From Populus alba (taxonomy: Eukaryota; Streptophyta; Magnoliopsida; Malpighiales; Salicaceae): a stretch of 64,000 nucleotides of DNA. This document shows positions 23,325 to 35,713 of this stretch, in pieces. Within the stretch, counting starts at the first letter, position 1; every line of letters starts with the position of its first letter. A program made the position numbers and the translations under genes. The stretch lies in the NCBI RefSeq assembly GCF_005239225.2, contig NC_133285.1, positions 70,260 through 134,259 of the forward strand, given 5' to 3'. Under the pieces are notes generated by a model. It was not told where the DNA came from. It ran no database searches and worked only from the letters and a program-made list of their open reading frames with translations.

Positions 23325-26300
23325 ATGGTAAAGGAAACAGAATACTACGACGTGCTTGGAGTCAGTCCCACAGCCACCGAAGCTGAGATCAAGAAAGCTT
23401 ATTACATCAAGGTAATTGCCAAATTTCAATTTCAAGAAAATACTTCACTACTCTTGCTTTCTTTCTCAGTAGAAACGGATAGATCCTTTTCAATTTCATT
23501 TATCCATTCATTTCAACTGGCTGGATCCGTTACGATGATAATGACGCTTCCTCTTCTTTTTAAATAAACCCATAGAATGTTTTGATTGCTTACTTCTCTA
23601 TTCCATTCTATTCTATTATTCTAGTGTAGACTAGAGTTACTATAATCTTCACTAAGAGTCATTTCCTTTTATTTTTTTGTTTAATTTTCCTCCGCAGGCA
23701 CGGCAGGTCCATCCCGATAAAAACCCTAATGATCCCCTTGCTGCGCTGAATTTTCAGGCAAGCCTTTCCCTTTCTGAAATAGAAATACTGATACCTCTTT
23801 TTTTTATTTGGTGTTTCTAACTTCGTTGTTTCAACAGTAAGTCATCATTAACAATCACAGTCGTATTTGCATGCTTCCTTGCTAGCAGTACTGTTTGGAA
23901 AAGATTTTATACTCTCAAATCAGATGGATATGTCTTGAAGTGGTTCACGAGCTATCCATTTAGTCTCTTTGGCATGTTCTTCTTTATACAGGAGAGTCGT
24001 TTAGGATTGCCTTTTACACTCTTCCCATGAAATCCACACGAGATATTTAAGGGTTAGAAATGTTCATTATTTTCCCCTTCCCATTACACTTTTTCGAGCT
24101 TATTTATTCAGTATCACCCTTTGTTACTTGCCGCCTAGGATTATTGTTGGCATTAACTGATAGTACAAGATGAATCAATTAGAAAGTGGTAGTATTAAGT
24201 GTGAACATTAGATCTAAATGAGCAGAGAAGGAAGGGAAGAAAGTAAGTAAAGACCGAGAGGAAGAGGAGTAAAGGGGTATAGTTACAGCCTCCTTTTTTC
24301 AGATGCATATGGGGGAAAGGAGAGGATGCACCTACCTTGCTGGTTAGGAGGGAAGATTTAATTGTAAAAGTAGTATTACTCTCCGCCACCCCCATCTGTT
24401 CTGGTTATAGACTAGTTATCCAAAATTAAATAAACCCCCAAAACAACTCTCATTGTTAACCACTAAGCGTTTTTGTGGATCCCAAGTTACCAAATTTGCC
24501 CTTAAGGTTGAAGAGATTCCATCTTTAAGTTTCTTGAATTTTTCTGGAACTGCGTCACATAGCCTACATTGTTCGTCATATTTTAGGATCGAGTTACGGT
24601 TACTTGCCACATGGTAGATGACTGTTGGTTAAAAAAATCTAATTTCCTGACTCTTAAAACTTGAACAAGTTTCCAGGTATCAAATATGAATATACTTGTT
24701 ATATTAAATTCTATGTTTTCATTCTTGGGTTAGACTAATGGTTAACATGCATTCAAGGATCGGCAGGAACAGCAATGGGTATTTGGGTATTGAAAGCATT
24801 GGCATCTCTTATTGAGATTTCTTTCTTTCGGATTCAGGTGTTGGGAGAGGCATACCAAGTATTAAGCGATCCTGCCCAGCGGCAAGCTTATGATGCTAAT
24901 GGAAAATCTGGAATCTCAACGTTAGTTTCTTATTCTTAATCAGTGGATAAATGAATTTCAAGGCTGATGGATTGTCTGGCTCCACATGAATTTCTTTGTA
25001 ATATTGAAGCGCAGTATTAGTGGAAGATCACAAGGCGTTTCAAATAGAATATTCAAATAAGATAGAGCTTGAAAAAAACTCTCTCTTATCTTTTTTCTTC
25101 TTACATTTGTTTACATCTTCATTCTCTGCAGAGAAGCAATCATTGAACCTGCAGCAATTTTTGCGATGCTTTTCGGTAGTGAGCTTTTTGAGGCCTACAT
25201 AGGACAACTTGCTATGGCATCAATGGCTTCACTAGACATTTTCACAGAGGGGGAACAACTGGATACTAAAAAGTTGCAAGAGAAAATGAGGGTAAGATCC
25301 AATAGCATACCATTATTTATTATCAACTGAACCCTTGGCATTTCATTGGAAATTCTCTTCTTTTCATTATTTTTTTTTGTGTGTGCTGATTCTTTTGTGT
25401 CTTATTACTTTTAAAACGAGTCTTGTTACTGCTGAGGAGTTAAACAGTGATAAGAAGAGAAATGATACAAAAAAAAGAGTATGGGAAAGTGAGTTTGCTA
25501 CCCTGTGATCTGCTGGGAATTTTTTCTACCCCTCTTTGCTGATACTACTGTCAAAACTGAGGGCTTTTGGGCAGAGTGTTAGAACCTCTGCTGCAACTAT
25601 CATGTCTCAAACCAAGTCAGAGTGCAGATGCCCCCTCTGTTTGTCAATTATACAATAAAGAAGTTGATGTCCATCACAGAGGCTGAATAAAGTTACCTTC
25701 TACTTGTGATTAAAGCAAACCCCTCATACTGTTTTTTTAGCATCATTGTAGGAAAAATTAAACAAAAAACACATTAAAAAATGAAAAATGAGGGGATAAA
25801 AGCATTTTCGAGGTAGATAAGTTAATGGCATTGGGATGGATGCTTGCACTTTGCAGTTGCACGCCATAAGGTACACTGACTTCAATCTAACACGCAGCAG
25901 CATTTTATACTTGAGGATATGTTTGGTATGGGGGTAGGGGTAGGGGATTGCAAGGGTAATTCTTAACCCCCTATACATGTGTTTGACACAACATTTGGGG
26001 GAGAGAATTTTCAAGGAGGGTAACATTTAACCCTGAAAAAGGGTTAGATGTTAACCTTCCAAGGGGAGGAGCAAAGGAATTTTAGGGGGGGGGGGTCCCT
26101 TTTTTTAATCTAATATTAATTTATTCATTTTTCTTTTACACTTCTCATTTTACTATTGTTTAATTTTTTATAATTTCACTTAATTTTAATTTTGATTTGA
26201 TTTATATTGGGACTCGCTTTTACCCTTATTTTTTTCAACTACTACCGAATGTCCTTAACACTTCACCTCTTAACATATCTTTACACCTTTAACACTTGTT

Positions 26301-29300
26301 CTGTAAATCTTACTCCCTTAACATTCCTCCACCAAACTTTTAACCCCGTACCAAACACAATCTAAGTATAATATATGTCATTAATTTTCATGGAGAACAT
26401 AAAACCTCGGATGTAGCACTTTCTCTAACTCTATCTGTAAGAGCTTGTTTTCATGCATTTATGCCCGGGCTTGGTTGAGTTGGACTGAGCATTGAAGATG
26501 TGCTCTGTTTTATTACTTGAATATTTGCTGATGAATTTGTGTTACGAAGGGTTGCGCTTTTCAATTTTATTTTTCAACAGGTTGTTCAGAGGGAGAGGGA
26601 AGAAAAACTTGCGGAAATACTAAAAGATCGACTTAATCAATATGTACAAGGCAACAAAGAGGAGTTCATTAATCATGCTGAGGCTGAAGTAGCTAGGCTC
26701 TCAAATGCAGGTTAATTTTCATTTTCTGGAAATGATTGTTTAAAGGACAAGGAATTACAAAATAAAATAGAATAAAATGAAGAAAAGAGTGCAATATAAT
26801 AAGTTCTCTGTGCCTGCCTGGTTTTATTTAAAGCTGAATTGGCCATCTCTTTTGCTTTAAATTGAGCTTTAGGGAGAACTAAACTCTGAAGTGCTTTTCT
26901 AAATATAGAATCTACACATGAAACAACCAATGCACTATTTCCATTTTAAATGGGAGAGATTTTCGCTCTCATGATGGGTTTCATTTTTTTCATGTGATGG
27001 TTTATGGCTTTTGAACTCAATGATGTCCATTGCATGAATTGCTAGCTGATATAATTGTAAAAAAAGGATGTTTAATTGATTAAGATGCTGATTGTATGAG
27101 GAATGTGTGGTTGTTCCAAAGGGGATGAAAATTACATAATTATTTCCTGATGCTTATGCGGTAGGTACAGTTGAAAAGGTGAGGATTTTGGTGATTTCCA
27201 AGAGAAAAGATTCAATATTTTGGACATTACTTATGTTTAAATTGCAGTTGAAGCTTATAGGCTAAAAATTAGGTCTGCTTGAAAGTTTCCGTGCTGACAT
27301 TTTTCAGTAACAGTAAAATTGTTGTTTTATCTACATCAGTATGGAACTTTATCCAACTGGAAAAATTAAAATAAAGAAAGAAACCCACTCATTACTTAAA
27401 TCTAACCACTTGACTAAAGTTGGGTTACTGTGTGGCAGAGAGAAGCAAGTGGATTTAGTTTGCCAGGCTTCAATCTTTTGAGGGAAAGAAGTGGCATGCT
27501 TGAATAGTTGTTTTGCGAGTCTGCTTATGGACTAAAGGAATTTACTAAAAGGAGAATAGAAATCATCAGGAGCATGATTCATGACCCTTGATTGAAGAAC
27601 AATGAAGCACAAACAAAAGCACCACAAGCATCTTATGAAGATAGATGCTGTCTATTTAATTGATCCTAGGAAACTGAAAAAAATCCCTCTTTTTTTTCTT
27701 TTTCTTTTTCATACTACCAGTGACAGTTTGGCCAATGACCGGTGAAACCGAACTTTAACCACGGCCCTTTGCAATCCTTCTCATCTTTTGTGTTTCGACA
27801 TAATGCGTAACACCTTTTTAAAAGTTTTTGTTCTCTGTGTTTTACAGCTTATGGTGTTGATATGTTGAACACAATTGGTTACATTTATGCAAGACAAGCA
27901 GCAAAAGAGCTTGGGAAAAAAGTGATATACCTGGGTGTGCCATTCATTGCTGAGTGGTTTAGAAACAAAGGCCACTTCATTAAATCCCAAGTAACTGCAG
28001 CAACAGGTTGGTGGACACTTGTAGCTTTGATCATAACCATGCATGGTGGTTACTTGTTTGATCTGCATTTTGGTCAAACAATACAGGCTTTTGGACTGTT
28101 ATCCAGGGGTAGTTTATAGGTGTCAAAACCTTTATCAAATTCTGATATATTTCCAGTGTGTTGGGCATGCGTCTGATCTCTTTTCGTACACACATTTGTG
28201 TGGGTTTGTGCATATTTTCTGTATATAGCGTTAAATAGCTCAATATATTTTATGTCAATAAAAAAAGTTCAACTCTTTGTTGCACAACAGTTTTCTGCAC
28301 GGGAAATACTTCTATAGGCTATCTAAGTTTGGGCCTTTTCCCTTTTTGTTTCTTTTGTGGCTGTTGTTACCAGGTGCCATTGCCCTGATCCAGTTACAAG
28401 AGGAAATGAAAAAGCAGCTCAGTGCGGAAGGGAATTATACAGAAGAAGAGCTTGAAGCATACATCCTATCCCACAAGAAGTTGATGACTGATTCCCTGTG
28501 GAAGCTTAACGTAGCTGATATTGAGGCCACTCTTTCCCGTGTTTGTCAGATGGTTGTTTTGCTAGTCCATTGATATTAATGGTTGTTGGCTAAAACTGAG
28601 TTAGATTATGGGTTCAATTTATTTGGTGGTAATCTATGAATGGTTTGTACTAGGTTCTTCAAGACAACAGTGTCAAGAAAGAAGAGCTTCGTGCACGAGC
28701 CAAGGGTTTGAAAACTCTTGGTAAAATCTTCCAGGTATTACTTTCTCCCATGGTTTTTGCACTTTCTTTTATAAAAATAGTTAATTCCTCAAGCGTTTGA
28801 AACTTGAAAGAATTTTGTGAATATAGAGGGTGAAATTGGCCGATGGAGGTGAGGCTGAAACTGTGCTAGGTGGTTCTCTGCATCAACTGAATGGAAGAGA
28901 ACCAAGTTCTGATGCTTTTTCTCCTAATACGTCACCAAAATCTAAAAGTCCTGAAGAGGCATCTTATAGCACATTGGCATCACAGGTACTTCTCATCTCC
29001 AGCTGTTCGCACACATACTTCTGTATCTCATTCTTTTTCGAGCTTCAAGGCATTTCAACATTCCAGTATTTGATAGGTGTGATTCATGGCCAAATTGATG
29101 TGGTTTTATCACATTCAACTATCAATTTGTGAGACAGTTCTCGAAAACTTAGGCAAGGTTACAGAATCCGGTGTAGGGCATTATTGAGTAGGCAGGGTAC
29201 TTTCATGCGTCAATATTTTCATATTTCTGCCCCTTTTGGTTGGTGCAAAAGTTCTGAAGTAAAGTGAAGATACAACTGGCTTTCTTTATGTTGTGTGTTT

Positions 29301-30184
29301 TTGCTTGTAGGCAGGGGAAGAAAAATCACCGAGAAAAACTAAGGAGAGAATTTTTTTTATAATTAATGGTGCTAGTAAGAACAAACTAGGTTGGCAGATG
29401 TCTGCCTGTTGGAAACTGGATAGATAGCACCAAACAAGTTGTGGGAAAACTTTGAGCATAAACAATGCTGCTACAGATGTGAAAGTGTGTTGCAAGGAAC
29501 TAATTTGTATGAAGGCGGTACAAGAAAGTTAAGCTGATAGAGACCATTCTGACTTTTCTTTTAGCCTGATTCCCTTCACAGAGATGGGGTGGTGGGACTT
29601 GGAGAGGCTAAGCTTTGTGTTAGGGTGTGCTCTTCTGACAATATTTGGCATGACTTTCAGTGAGCAATGTGATGACCTTTGACTTGAAAAAAGAACTAAA
29701 TAGAAAAATATTAAACAAGCATAGCAATTTTCACTTTACAGAGACACACATGCACACAACAAACCCGTCCCACCTACACAGTCATCTGACAGTGATCAGG
29801 TGTTAATGTGGTATATTTAAGGTTACTATTGCCTAACCGAAGTGTGAAAACTGAGAATAATTAATGTGATGAACTTTTATGTTCAATGTATCTCCAACGA
29901 ATGCCAGAACAGTCGCCGACATATTTATGTTGTAGAAAATGGAAGAGAAGGGTGGGGAATTGAGAAAAACACCCATGTTCATCTAATATAGTTCTCACTG
30001 TTTCTTGTTCATGTTACTGATTTCTCTCTGCTTTCCTTTTCTATGGTGCTTATGGAAATATTGGACGTCTTAGAGCCCCTATGTGGAAGCTCCGCATTTT
30101 GATGGTGCTCAGTTTAACTACAACTTCCCAAGGCCAACGGCACCTCCTGGTGCGCAGAGACATTCTTCTACAGGCAGTAGCTGA
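23325..30184 (+). CDS. ATJ10: DnaJ-domain chaperone with DnaJ-X domain (ATJ10 type), 10 exons
   Basis: Exons: 23325-23411, 23698-23757, 24838-24920, 25132-25291, 26581-26710, 27848-28006, 28374-28552, 28654-28734, 28827-28985, 30074-30184; 1209 nt, 402 aa, phases consistent. The J domain occupies residues 4-70 ([20 protein letters not shown], then [11 protein letters not shown] with the HPD triad at 34-36, then [18 protein letters not shown]). The DnaJ-X region follows, with [55 protein letters not shown] and [15 protein letters not shown] Ser/Pro-rich tail ends in QRHSSTGSS. Such type III J-proteins stimulate Hsp70 ATPase activity; the client is unknown. Intron 2 starts with a GC donor (CAG|GCAAGC). 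Intron 5 carries a MITE and intron 9 a segment repeated at 35107. Confidence 0.93.
25906..26370. mobile_element. MITE in DnaJ gene intron 5
   Basis: Inverted ends of about 27 bp: left TATACTTGAGG..GTTTGGTATGGGG, right (reverse complement) TATACTTAGATTGT-GTTTGGTACGGGG. The interior is 465 bp in total, non-coding, with internally repeated GGGTTA/TAACCC stretches and a G-run near 26085. The TTTGGTA-type termini resemble widespread non-autonomous plant DNA elements. The superfamily and target duplication are not determined. Confidence 0.65.
29165..29957 (+). repeat. Segment in DnaJ intron 9 shared with 35107-35665 (copy 1)
   Basis: From TCCGGTGTAGGGCAT to GGAAGAGAAGGGTGG this sequence is repeated about 5.9 kb downstream at high identity in the same orientation. 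Copy 1 contains about 220 bp (around 29650-29870) that copy 2 lacks. No coding content, no obvious terminal repeats. Confidence 0.85.
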
Positions 30185-32894
30185 GGGCGGAAAATGATGA
30201 TCTCATGTGTGAGTCTGTGAGAAGCTTCTATACCGATGTTGTGTATCTATCTGGGAAAGGTTTGAATTTTCATTTGTTTAGTAGTCATGGAAAAGCCCAA
30301 TTCTCCTCCACTTTGGTGGGCATAGTGTGATTTATGTATTTATGTGCGTATGGAAGAAAAATATTTAATACATTACGAGGAAATGAGAGGTGGTTGTAGA
30401 AAATGGTGTTTCTTTATGTTTTGTCTAGATGACTGGCCTGTGCTTTATTGTTCTGTAGTTTTTATGTCTTCGTATGTTATATGGTTTAACAGATGTACAT
30501 TCATGTTCAGGTTTTCACTTTGTAGATAAACTTGGTGATTAATGTATTGTTGCTAGTCTAGTGGGGAAAGCAAACAGGATTGATATTTGATAATGTGTGC
30601 CCACACTTGTATATGATAGCCTCCTAAGAGGTATTGTTCTACTGGAACTATATATTGAGTTTTGTCATTTCAAAAGACGTTTCTTGATGAGAGGGGTTTT
30701 TTTGTGTTTATAAGTAACTAAAACTCTTGTTTTCTAGTTGATGTGGGATTGATAATATCATCATGACCTCCAGACAAGGGGTTTGAGTAGTTATACATAA
30801 TTGATGTTCTACATCACATGATGATGCCACCAATCTCATATTGGCTATGAAATGAGGCTCTAGTTGGACAACACTTCTTGGCTATGAGATGGTTGCACAA
30901 AACTCATTTCATAGCCATGTGTGGGTGTGGGCACACATTATCATAGCCATAATAGGTTTAGATGGCTGCACATGATTAATGTTCTCACGGACAATGTCAT
31001 ATGATGATGACATCAATCTCACATTGGCTATAAGATGAGGGTTTTAGTCGTTTATAAACACGGAACTCATTAACTCATTATCTGATTCTAGTGAGACAAC
31101 ATTTCTTGGAGGGCACCGTGTGCAAGGTGTGGGTATACATTTTCATAGTCTTTAGATAAGGAGTTTGGGTAGTTGCACATGACTAATGTTTTTATAGACA
31201 ATGTCATATGATGATGTTGCCAATCTCATATTAGCTGAGATGAGGGCGTTAGTTGTTTATAAGCACAAAACCTACTATATGGTTTTAGTGAGACAATATA
31301 TCTTCGAGAGCCTATTATGTGTGGGTGTGAACACATTATCATTGGTGTTGTTTGTGAGATTATCCAAACAAAAATTTTGAGAGGTTATGATGATGCCACC
31401 AATTTTATATCGGTTATTATGAGGTGAGGATTTTTGTTGTTTATAAACATAAAAAAAAACATTTCTCTCTCCATTAGGTGATTTAATTTTTTTTAAAAGA
31501 TAAAATCTAGAGATAATATCTTTTGAGGATCTATGTGTGCATATGAGGACACAAATCATCACCTGTGGAGCTATCTGTCATTTATGTATGGTGCTCGAAA
31601 GTTATGTCGACCTCGCAATAGTGGAGGGCATCATTCAAAGAATCAAGATTACTTGGTGAGCATGAAAGGAAAAGGAAAAGAAGGTATCGTAAACTGTTCT
31701 CTAATCTTAATGCATGTTATCCTCCTCTCCCTCTGTCCTCGTGCTAGAATAGTTAATGACAAATTATTTAATTGTAGAAAAAAATATTTATAAAATAAAT
31801 TATAGGGAAGAGGCTAACAGTGCCAACCAAATGTTGCTATTTTTTGTTTAGCATTGCAGTTCTCTTCGCAACGACAGCTGAACAATAATTGCTGTGTTTG
31901 TGGATGTACAGCAGGTGCATGGCCGGGTTTGGTTTGTCACCATATGCTGCTATGCACAAGATGCTTAATAAATTGCTCTTGATTCGTAAATTGTCTACTG
32001 AAAAAATGATAGAATTCCTTCGTTTCATGTGCAGAGATTAGTGGCAACGAAAAAAGGCTTGCTGCGTTGGTGTCGCAATGGAGTATTTTAGGCAGCCTCA
32101 CGTTATTTTCTTTTATATATAGCCAATTAAAGAGCGAAATTTCAAAGCATCGAGTTATTTAAGATAAAAGAAAAAGGGAAGAGAAGAAAGAAAGGCACAC
32201 CAAAGACGAAGTTAGGTATGGAATCACAAAGGGAATGGATGGTGGAAAATGAACAAAGCCATACAACCACTCGGGGGTACATTTTATGAAAAAAAATGAG
32301 AGAGAGAGAGAAAACAGGCAGAAGTTCATCTAATTATGAATTCTCCGTATGAATTTTTCTCTGTAGCATTAACCAAATAATCTTGTGAAAGCTAATAACA
32401 TTTAACCTGATATTTTATTAAGTATTCATTGCTAATCTAAAATCTAAAACCAAACAAGCTTTTATATTAATTTTTTCTGTCAACTTTTAAAAATTCTCAA
32501 CAAGTCTTTCTCTTCATATTTAATCATAGATAACATTCAAAATGTACCAATTTTTTAATAAAAAATATATTTGTAGAAAATTTAATATTTTTTTATTATT
32601 ATATGGATTTCTAGCAAAAGAAAATTGAAAAATCTCAATTGTGTGGAGACAAAATTAATAGGAAAAATTATTTGAGGGTAAAAGTGAACTGCCCCAACAG
32701 CCAAGGGTGTATTTGATGTTTTTCCTTTTATTTTTATTTTTTTTTAGCCCTAAAGAAAGCAGGAATAAAAAGGGAAAGAAGGTTGATTATATATGTGTGT
32801 ATTAAAAAAAGAAGGTAGAGTTGCACTTAAAAAGAAGCAAACGGTCAAAAAGAAGAGAACAAATGAGAAAACAAAATGTGGTATAACCAACCTT
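30185..32894. other. Intergenic region downstream of the DnaJ gene
   Basis: The first few hundred bases are presumably the DnaJ 3' UTR (AT-rich, T-rich patches near 30400-30520). Then comes a diverged tandem repeat (30745-31470), followed by AT-rich DNA with no recognisable feature up to the truncated 5' end of the large LINE at about 32895. Confidence 0.6.
30745..31470 (+). repeat. About 3.5 diverged tandem copies of a ~200-bp unit
   Basis: Each unit contains, in order, a CACATGA(T/C)TAATGTT-like stretch, CATATGATGATG, CCAATCTCATATTGGCTAT (or CTCACATTGGCTAT), GATGAGGG.TTTTAGT.GTTTATAA, then GTGAGACAACA.TTCTTGGAG and GTGTGGGTGT..ACATTATCATAG. Copies start near 30795, 30965, 31175 and 31385 (the last partial). 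The CTCACATTGG..TTTATAA pair recurs at near-constant spacing. Confidence 0.75.
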
Positions 32895-32898
32895 AATA

Positions 32899-33788
32899 AT
32901 GGAGGGGACACTTTGGACGTTTGATAATCATCTTCTGTTACTGCACCGCTTGAAGGAAGGAGAGGCCCTAGGCCAAATTTATATCCACAACATCGAGTTT
33001 TGGATTAAGTGCATGATCTACCAGTGGGTTATATGTCGGCTGGGATTGGCAAGTAGCTGGGGAATTACATTGGAACCCTTGTGGACTATGATGCGAATAA
33101 TAGTTCTGGAATTTGGAGGAATTATATGAGGATCAGGGTTATTATGCAACCTTTAAAGAGATGGAAGAAGGTTCGCATGGGTCAGAATTCTTGGTCCATT
33201 GTTAAGTTTAAATATGAGAGATTGCCGACATTCTGTTTTGTATGTGGATTGCTTGGCCACTCGGATCGGTTTTATGAAAAATTATTTCAATTACATGAAG
33301 AGGATGTGCTGAAAGAATGGGGGTCATGGTTGCGAGCTACTCCAAGATGAGTCACGGGTGAGGATGGTGGCCGGAGGTTGCGTGGGGGCAGTGGAAGGGC
33401 TGGGTTCAAGTCGGTAACGCCTCATTCAATTAATGTGCAGTCCCATGTGGTTTATGATCAAGGAAGAATGGTTACAAAAGCTCAATCTATAACGGCAATT
33501 AACGTCGGGACATCTAAAGCACAAACAAATAAGCTCTTACGTTATGGAAATGACGGGCTAGGCTTGGGAAACAATGGTATGCAAGATGATGTAGAAGAGT
33601 TGGGCCTTCAACTAAGTGATGATAGGAAAAAGAGATGGGTGGGCCTACAAGAAAGTGGATCTGAAGACATGTGTTTGGAAGGTTATGAGTTTCAGGTTGG
33701 GCCATCTTTCTCCACAAATAAGATTAGCAGCCCAGATCGTGTACCCATGTTATTAGCAGAGCCTGCCATGATCAATGAGTTTTTTTAA
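32899..33788 (+). pseudogene. LINE ORF1 3' portion with CCHC knuckle
   Basis: Frames switch between 32899-33129 and 33081-33350. Readable pieces: WTFDNHLLLLHRLKEGEA, IYIHNIEFWIK, LVDYDANNSSGIWRNYMRIR, PLKRWKKVRMGQNSWSIVKF, then the zinc knuckle CFVCGLLGHSDRF, where the last Cys reads Tyr. The region to 33788 is the low-complexity linker. This is the RNA-binding half of a plant LINE polyprotein, missing its first part. Confidence 0.85.
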
Positions 33789-34670
33789 GTTGAAATGTCA
33801 AGGACCTGGCAACCCTCGTGCAGTTCGTGCTCTCAAGGAGCTTGTGTTCTTAAAAAAGCCGAAGTTATTTTTCTTTGTGAAACACTAGTAGTTGCTAGTA
33901 GAATTTAACAACTAAAAGTTGGGATTAATTATGAAGGGTTCTTTGCGGTAGATAGGTTGGGGAGAGGTGGTGGGTTAGCTGTCTTGTGGAGGTCCTCTGC
34001 TTCGGTTTCTTTGCTGGGTTATTCGAATAATCATATAGACTTGTTGGTGGTGGAAGCAAATAATTTTATATGGAGATTCACAGGCTATTATGGCCTTCCA
34101 GACCTAAATAGGAAAAGGGAATCTTGGAACTTGCTTAGGGCTCTCAGTAGACAATCAGCCCTTCCTTGGGTTTGTATGGAGGATTATAATGATATGTTGT
34201 GTGCGGAAGAAAAGAGGGGTCGTGTCCTACATCCAAATTCTTTGTTTCAAGGCTTTCGAGAGGCGGTGGAGGATTGCAAACTGACAGACATACCGTTGAT
34301 TGGCTATCCATTTACGTGGGAGCGGGGACGAGGTACTGCTGAATGGATCCATGAATGAATTGATCGGGCTATGTGTTCAGATTCTTGGTTTGATTATTTT
34401 GATAGGGCTGAATTACACAATCTGACGTGCTCATCATCAGATCATAGTCCAATGTGGTTGGTGACTAGGAAGCATCCGTTTCACCTGAAACATATCAGAT
34501 TCAAATTTAATAATTCGTGGGTTAGAGAACTCGAGTTGTATCAAGTCATGACCAGCTCATGGGATGGTTTAGAGGAATGGGGCTGCTGGATAAGTTTTGT
34601 ATCTGTGCTGGTAGAGTATCACAGTGGGGGAGGAGTTTGTGAAGAAATTTTAAGTGGAGATTCGTGACTG
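33789..34670 (+). pseudogene. LINE apurinic-type endonuclease domain
   Basis: LKCQGPGNPRAVRALKELV opens the domain at about 33788. GRGGGLAVLWRSS, WRFTGYYGLPD, PWVCMEDYNDML (GDFN box degraded to EDYN), EEKRGRV, GYPFTWERGRG and SSSDHSPMWL (catalytic D-H) follow in endonuclease/exonuclease/phosphatase order. A stop at 34356-34358 and a frame change interrupt it. It would nick target DNA to prime reverse transcription. Confidence 0.88.
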
Positions 34671-35106
34671 CCATAATAAGTTTGATGTTCTTCGACATTT
34701 GGATGATGAGCATTCTGCAATTGAGTTTAAAAATTGCACGGACAGGTTTGCTAGGCTGTTAGCTCAGGAAGAGGACTCTTGGAGGCAGAGGGCTAAATAT
34801 ATTGGTTGGCAGAAGGGGATTTGAATACTAAATACTTTTACACGGTGGCAACAGCTAGGAGAAGAAGAAACATGATTTCCGCGCTTGTGGATGGTGCGGG
34901 TTAAGTTGTTGAGGATACAGAAGGGCTGCAAGGTGTGGCCAAGGATTATTTCACAAACTTGTTTGATGAAATGCCTCAATAGGATCCTGCTATGCTGAGT
35001 TGTGTTCAGCCATGTGTTACTGCGCAGATGAATGAGAACCTATTAGCACCCTTCAAAGATGAGGAATATAGGATTGCAATTTTCCTAATGGCACCTGATA
35101 AATCTC
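34671..35106 (+). pseudogene. LINE RT N-terminal region, cut at the PDKSP motif
   Basis: Readable in pieces: LNTKYFYTVATARRRRN near 34822, ENLLAPFKDEEYRIAIFLMAPDKSP at 35030-35103 (cited as two parts, ending in the APDKSP motif that opens LINE RT). Immediately after CCGG the sequence leaves the LINE and enters the segment shared with DnaJ intron 9. Confidence 0.8.
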
Positions 35107-35665
35107 CGGTGTAGGGCATGATTGAGTAGGCAGGGTACTTTCATGCATCAACATTTTCATATTTCTGCTCCTTTTGGTTGGTGCAGAAGTTCTGAAGTAA
35201 AGTGAAGATAAAACTGGCTTTCTTTATGTCGTGTGTTTCTGCTTGTAGGCAGAGGAAGAAAAACCACCGAGAAAAACCAAGGGGAGAATTTTTTTTATAA
35301 TTAATGGTGCTAGAAAGAACAAACTAGGTTGGTAGATGTCTGCCTGTTGGAAAGTGGATAGATAGCACCAAACAAGTTGTGGGAAAACTCTGAGAATGCT
35401 GCTACAGATGTGAAAGTGCATGTTGCGAGGAGCTAATTTGTATGAAGGTGGTACAAGGAAGTTAAGCTGACAGAGACCATTCTGACTTTTCTTTTAGCCT
35501 GATTCCCTTCACAGAGATGGGGTGGTGGGACTTAGAGATGCTAAGCTCTGTGTTAGGGTGTGCTCTTCTGGCAATGTGATGGACTTTTATGTTCAATGTA
35601 TCTCCAACGAATGCCAGAACAGTCGCTGACATATTTACGTTGTAGAAAATGGAAGAGAAGGGTGG
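35107..35665 (+). repeat. Segment shared with DnaJ intron 9 (copy 2)
   Basis: Matches 29165-29957 from CGGTGTAGGGCAT through GAAGAGAAGGGTGG with scattered substitutions and a deletion of about 220 bp. It sits between the broken LINE RT and the gypsy 5' LTR. Right flanks of the two copies are unrelated, so the boundary at GGGTGG is real. Confidence 0.85.
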
Positions 35666-35713
35666 CTTGACAAAACATATACCACCATGATGACCTGACA
35701 TTTGACTAGACTC

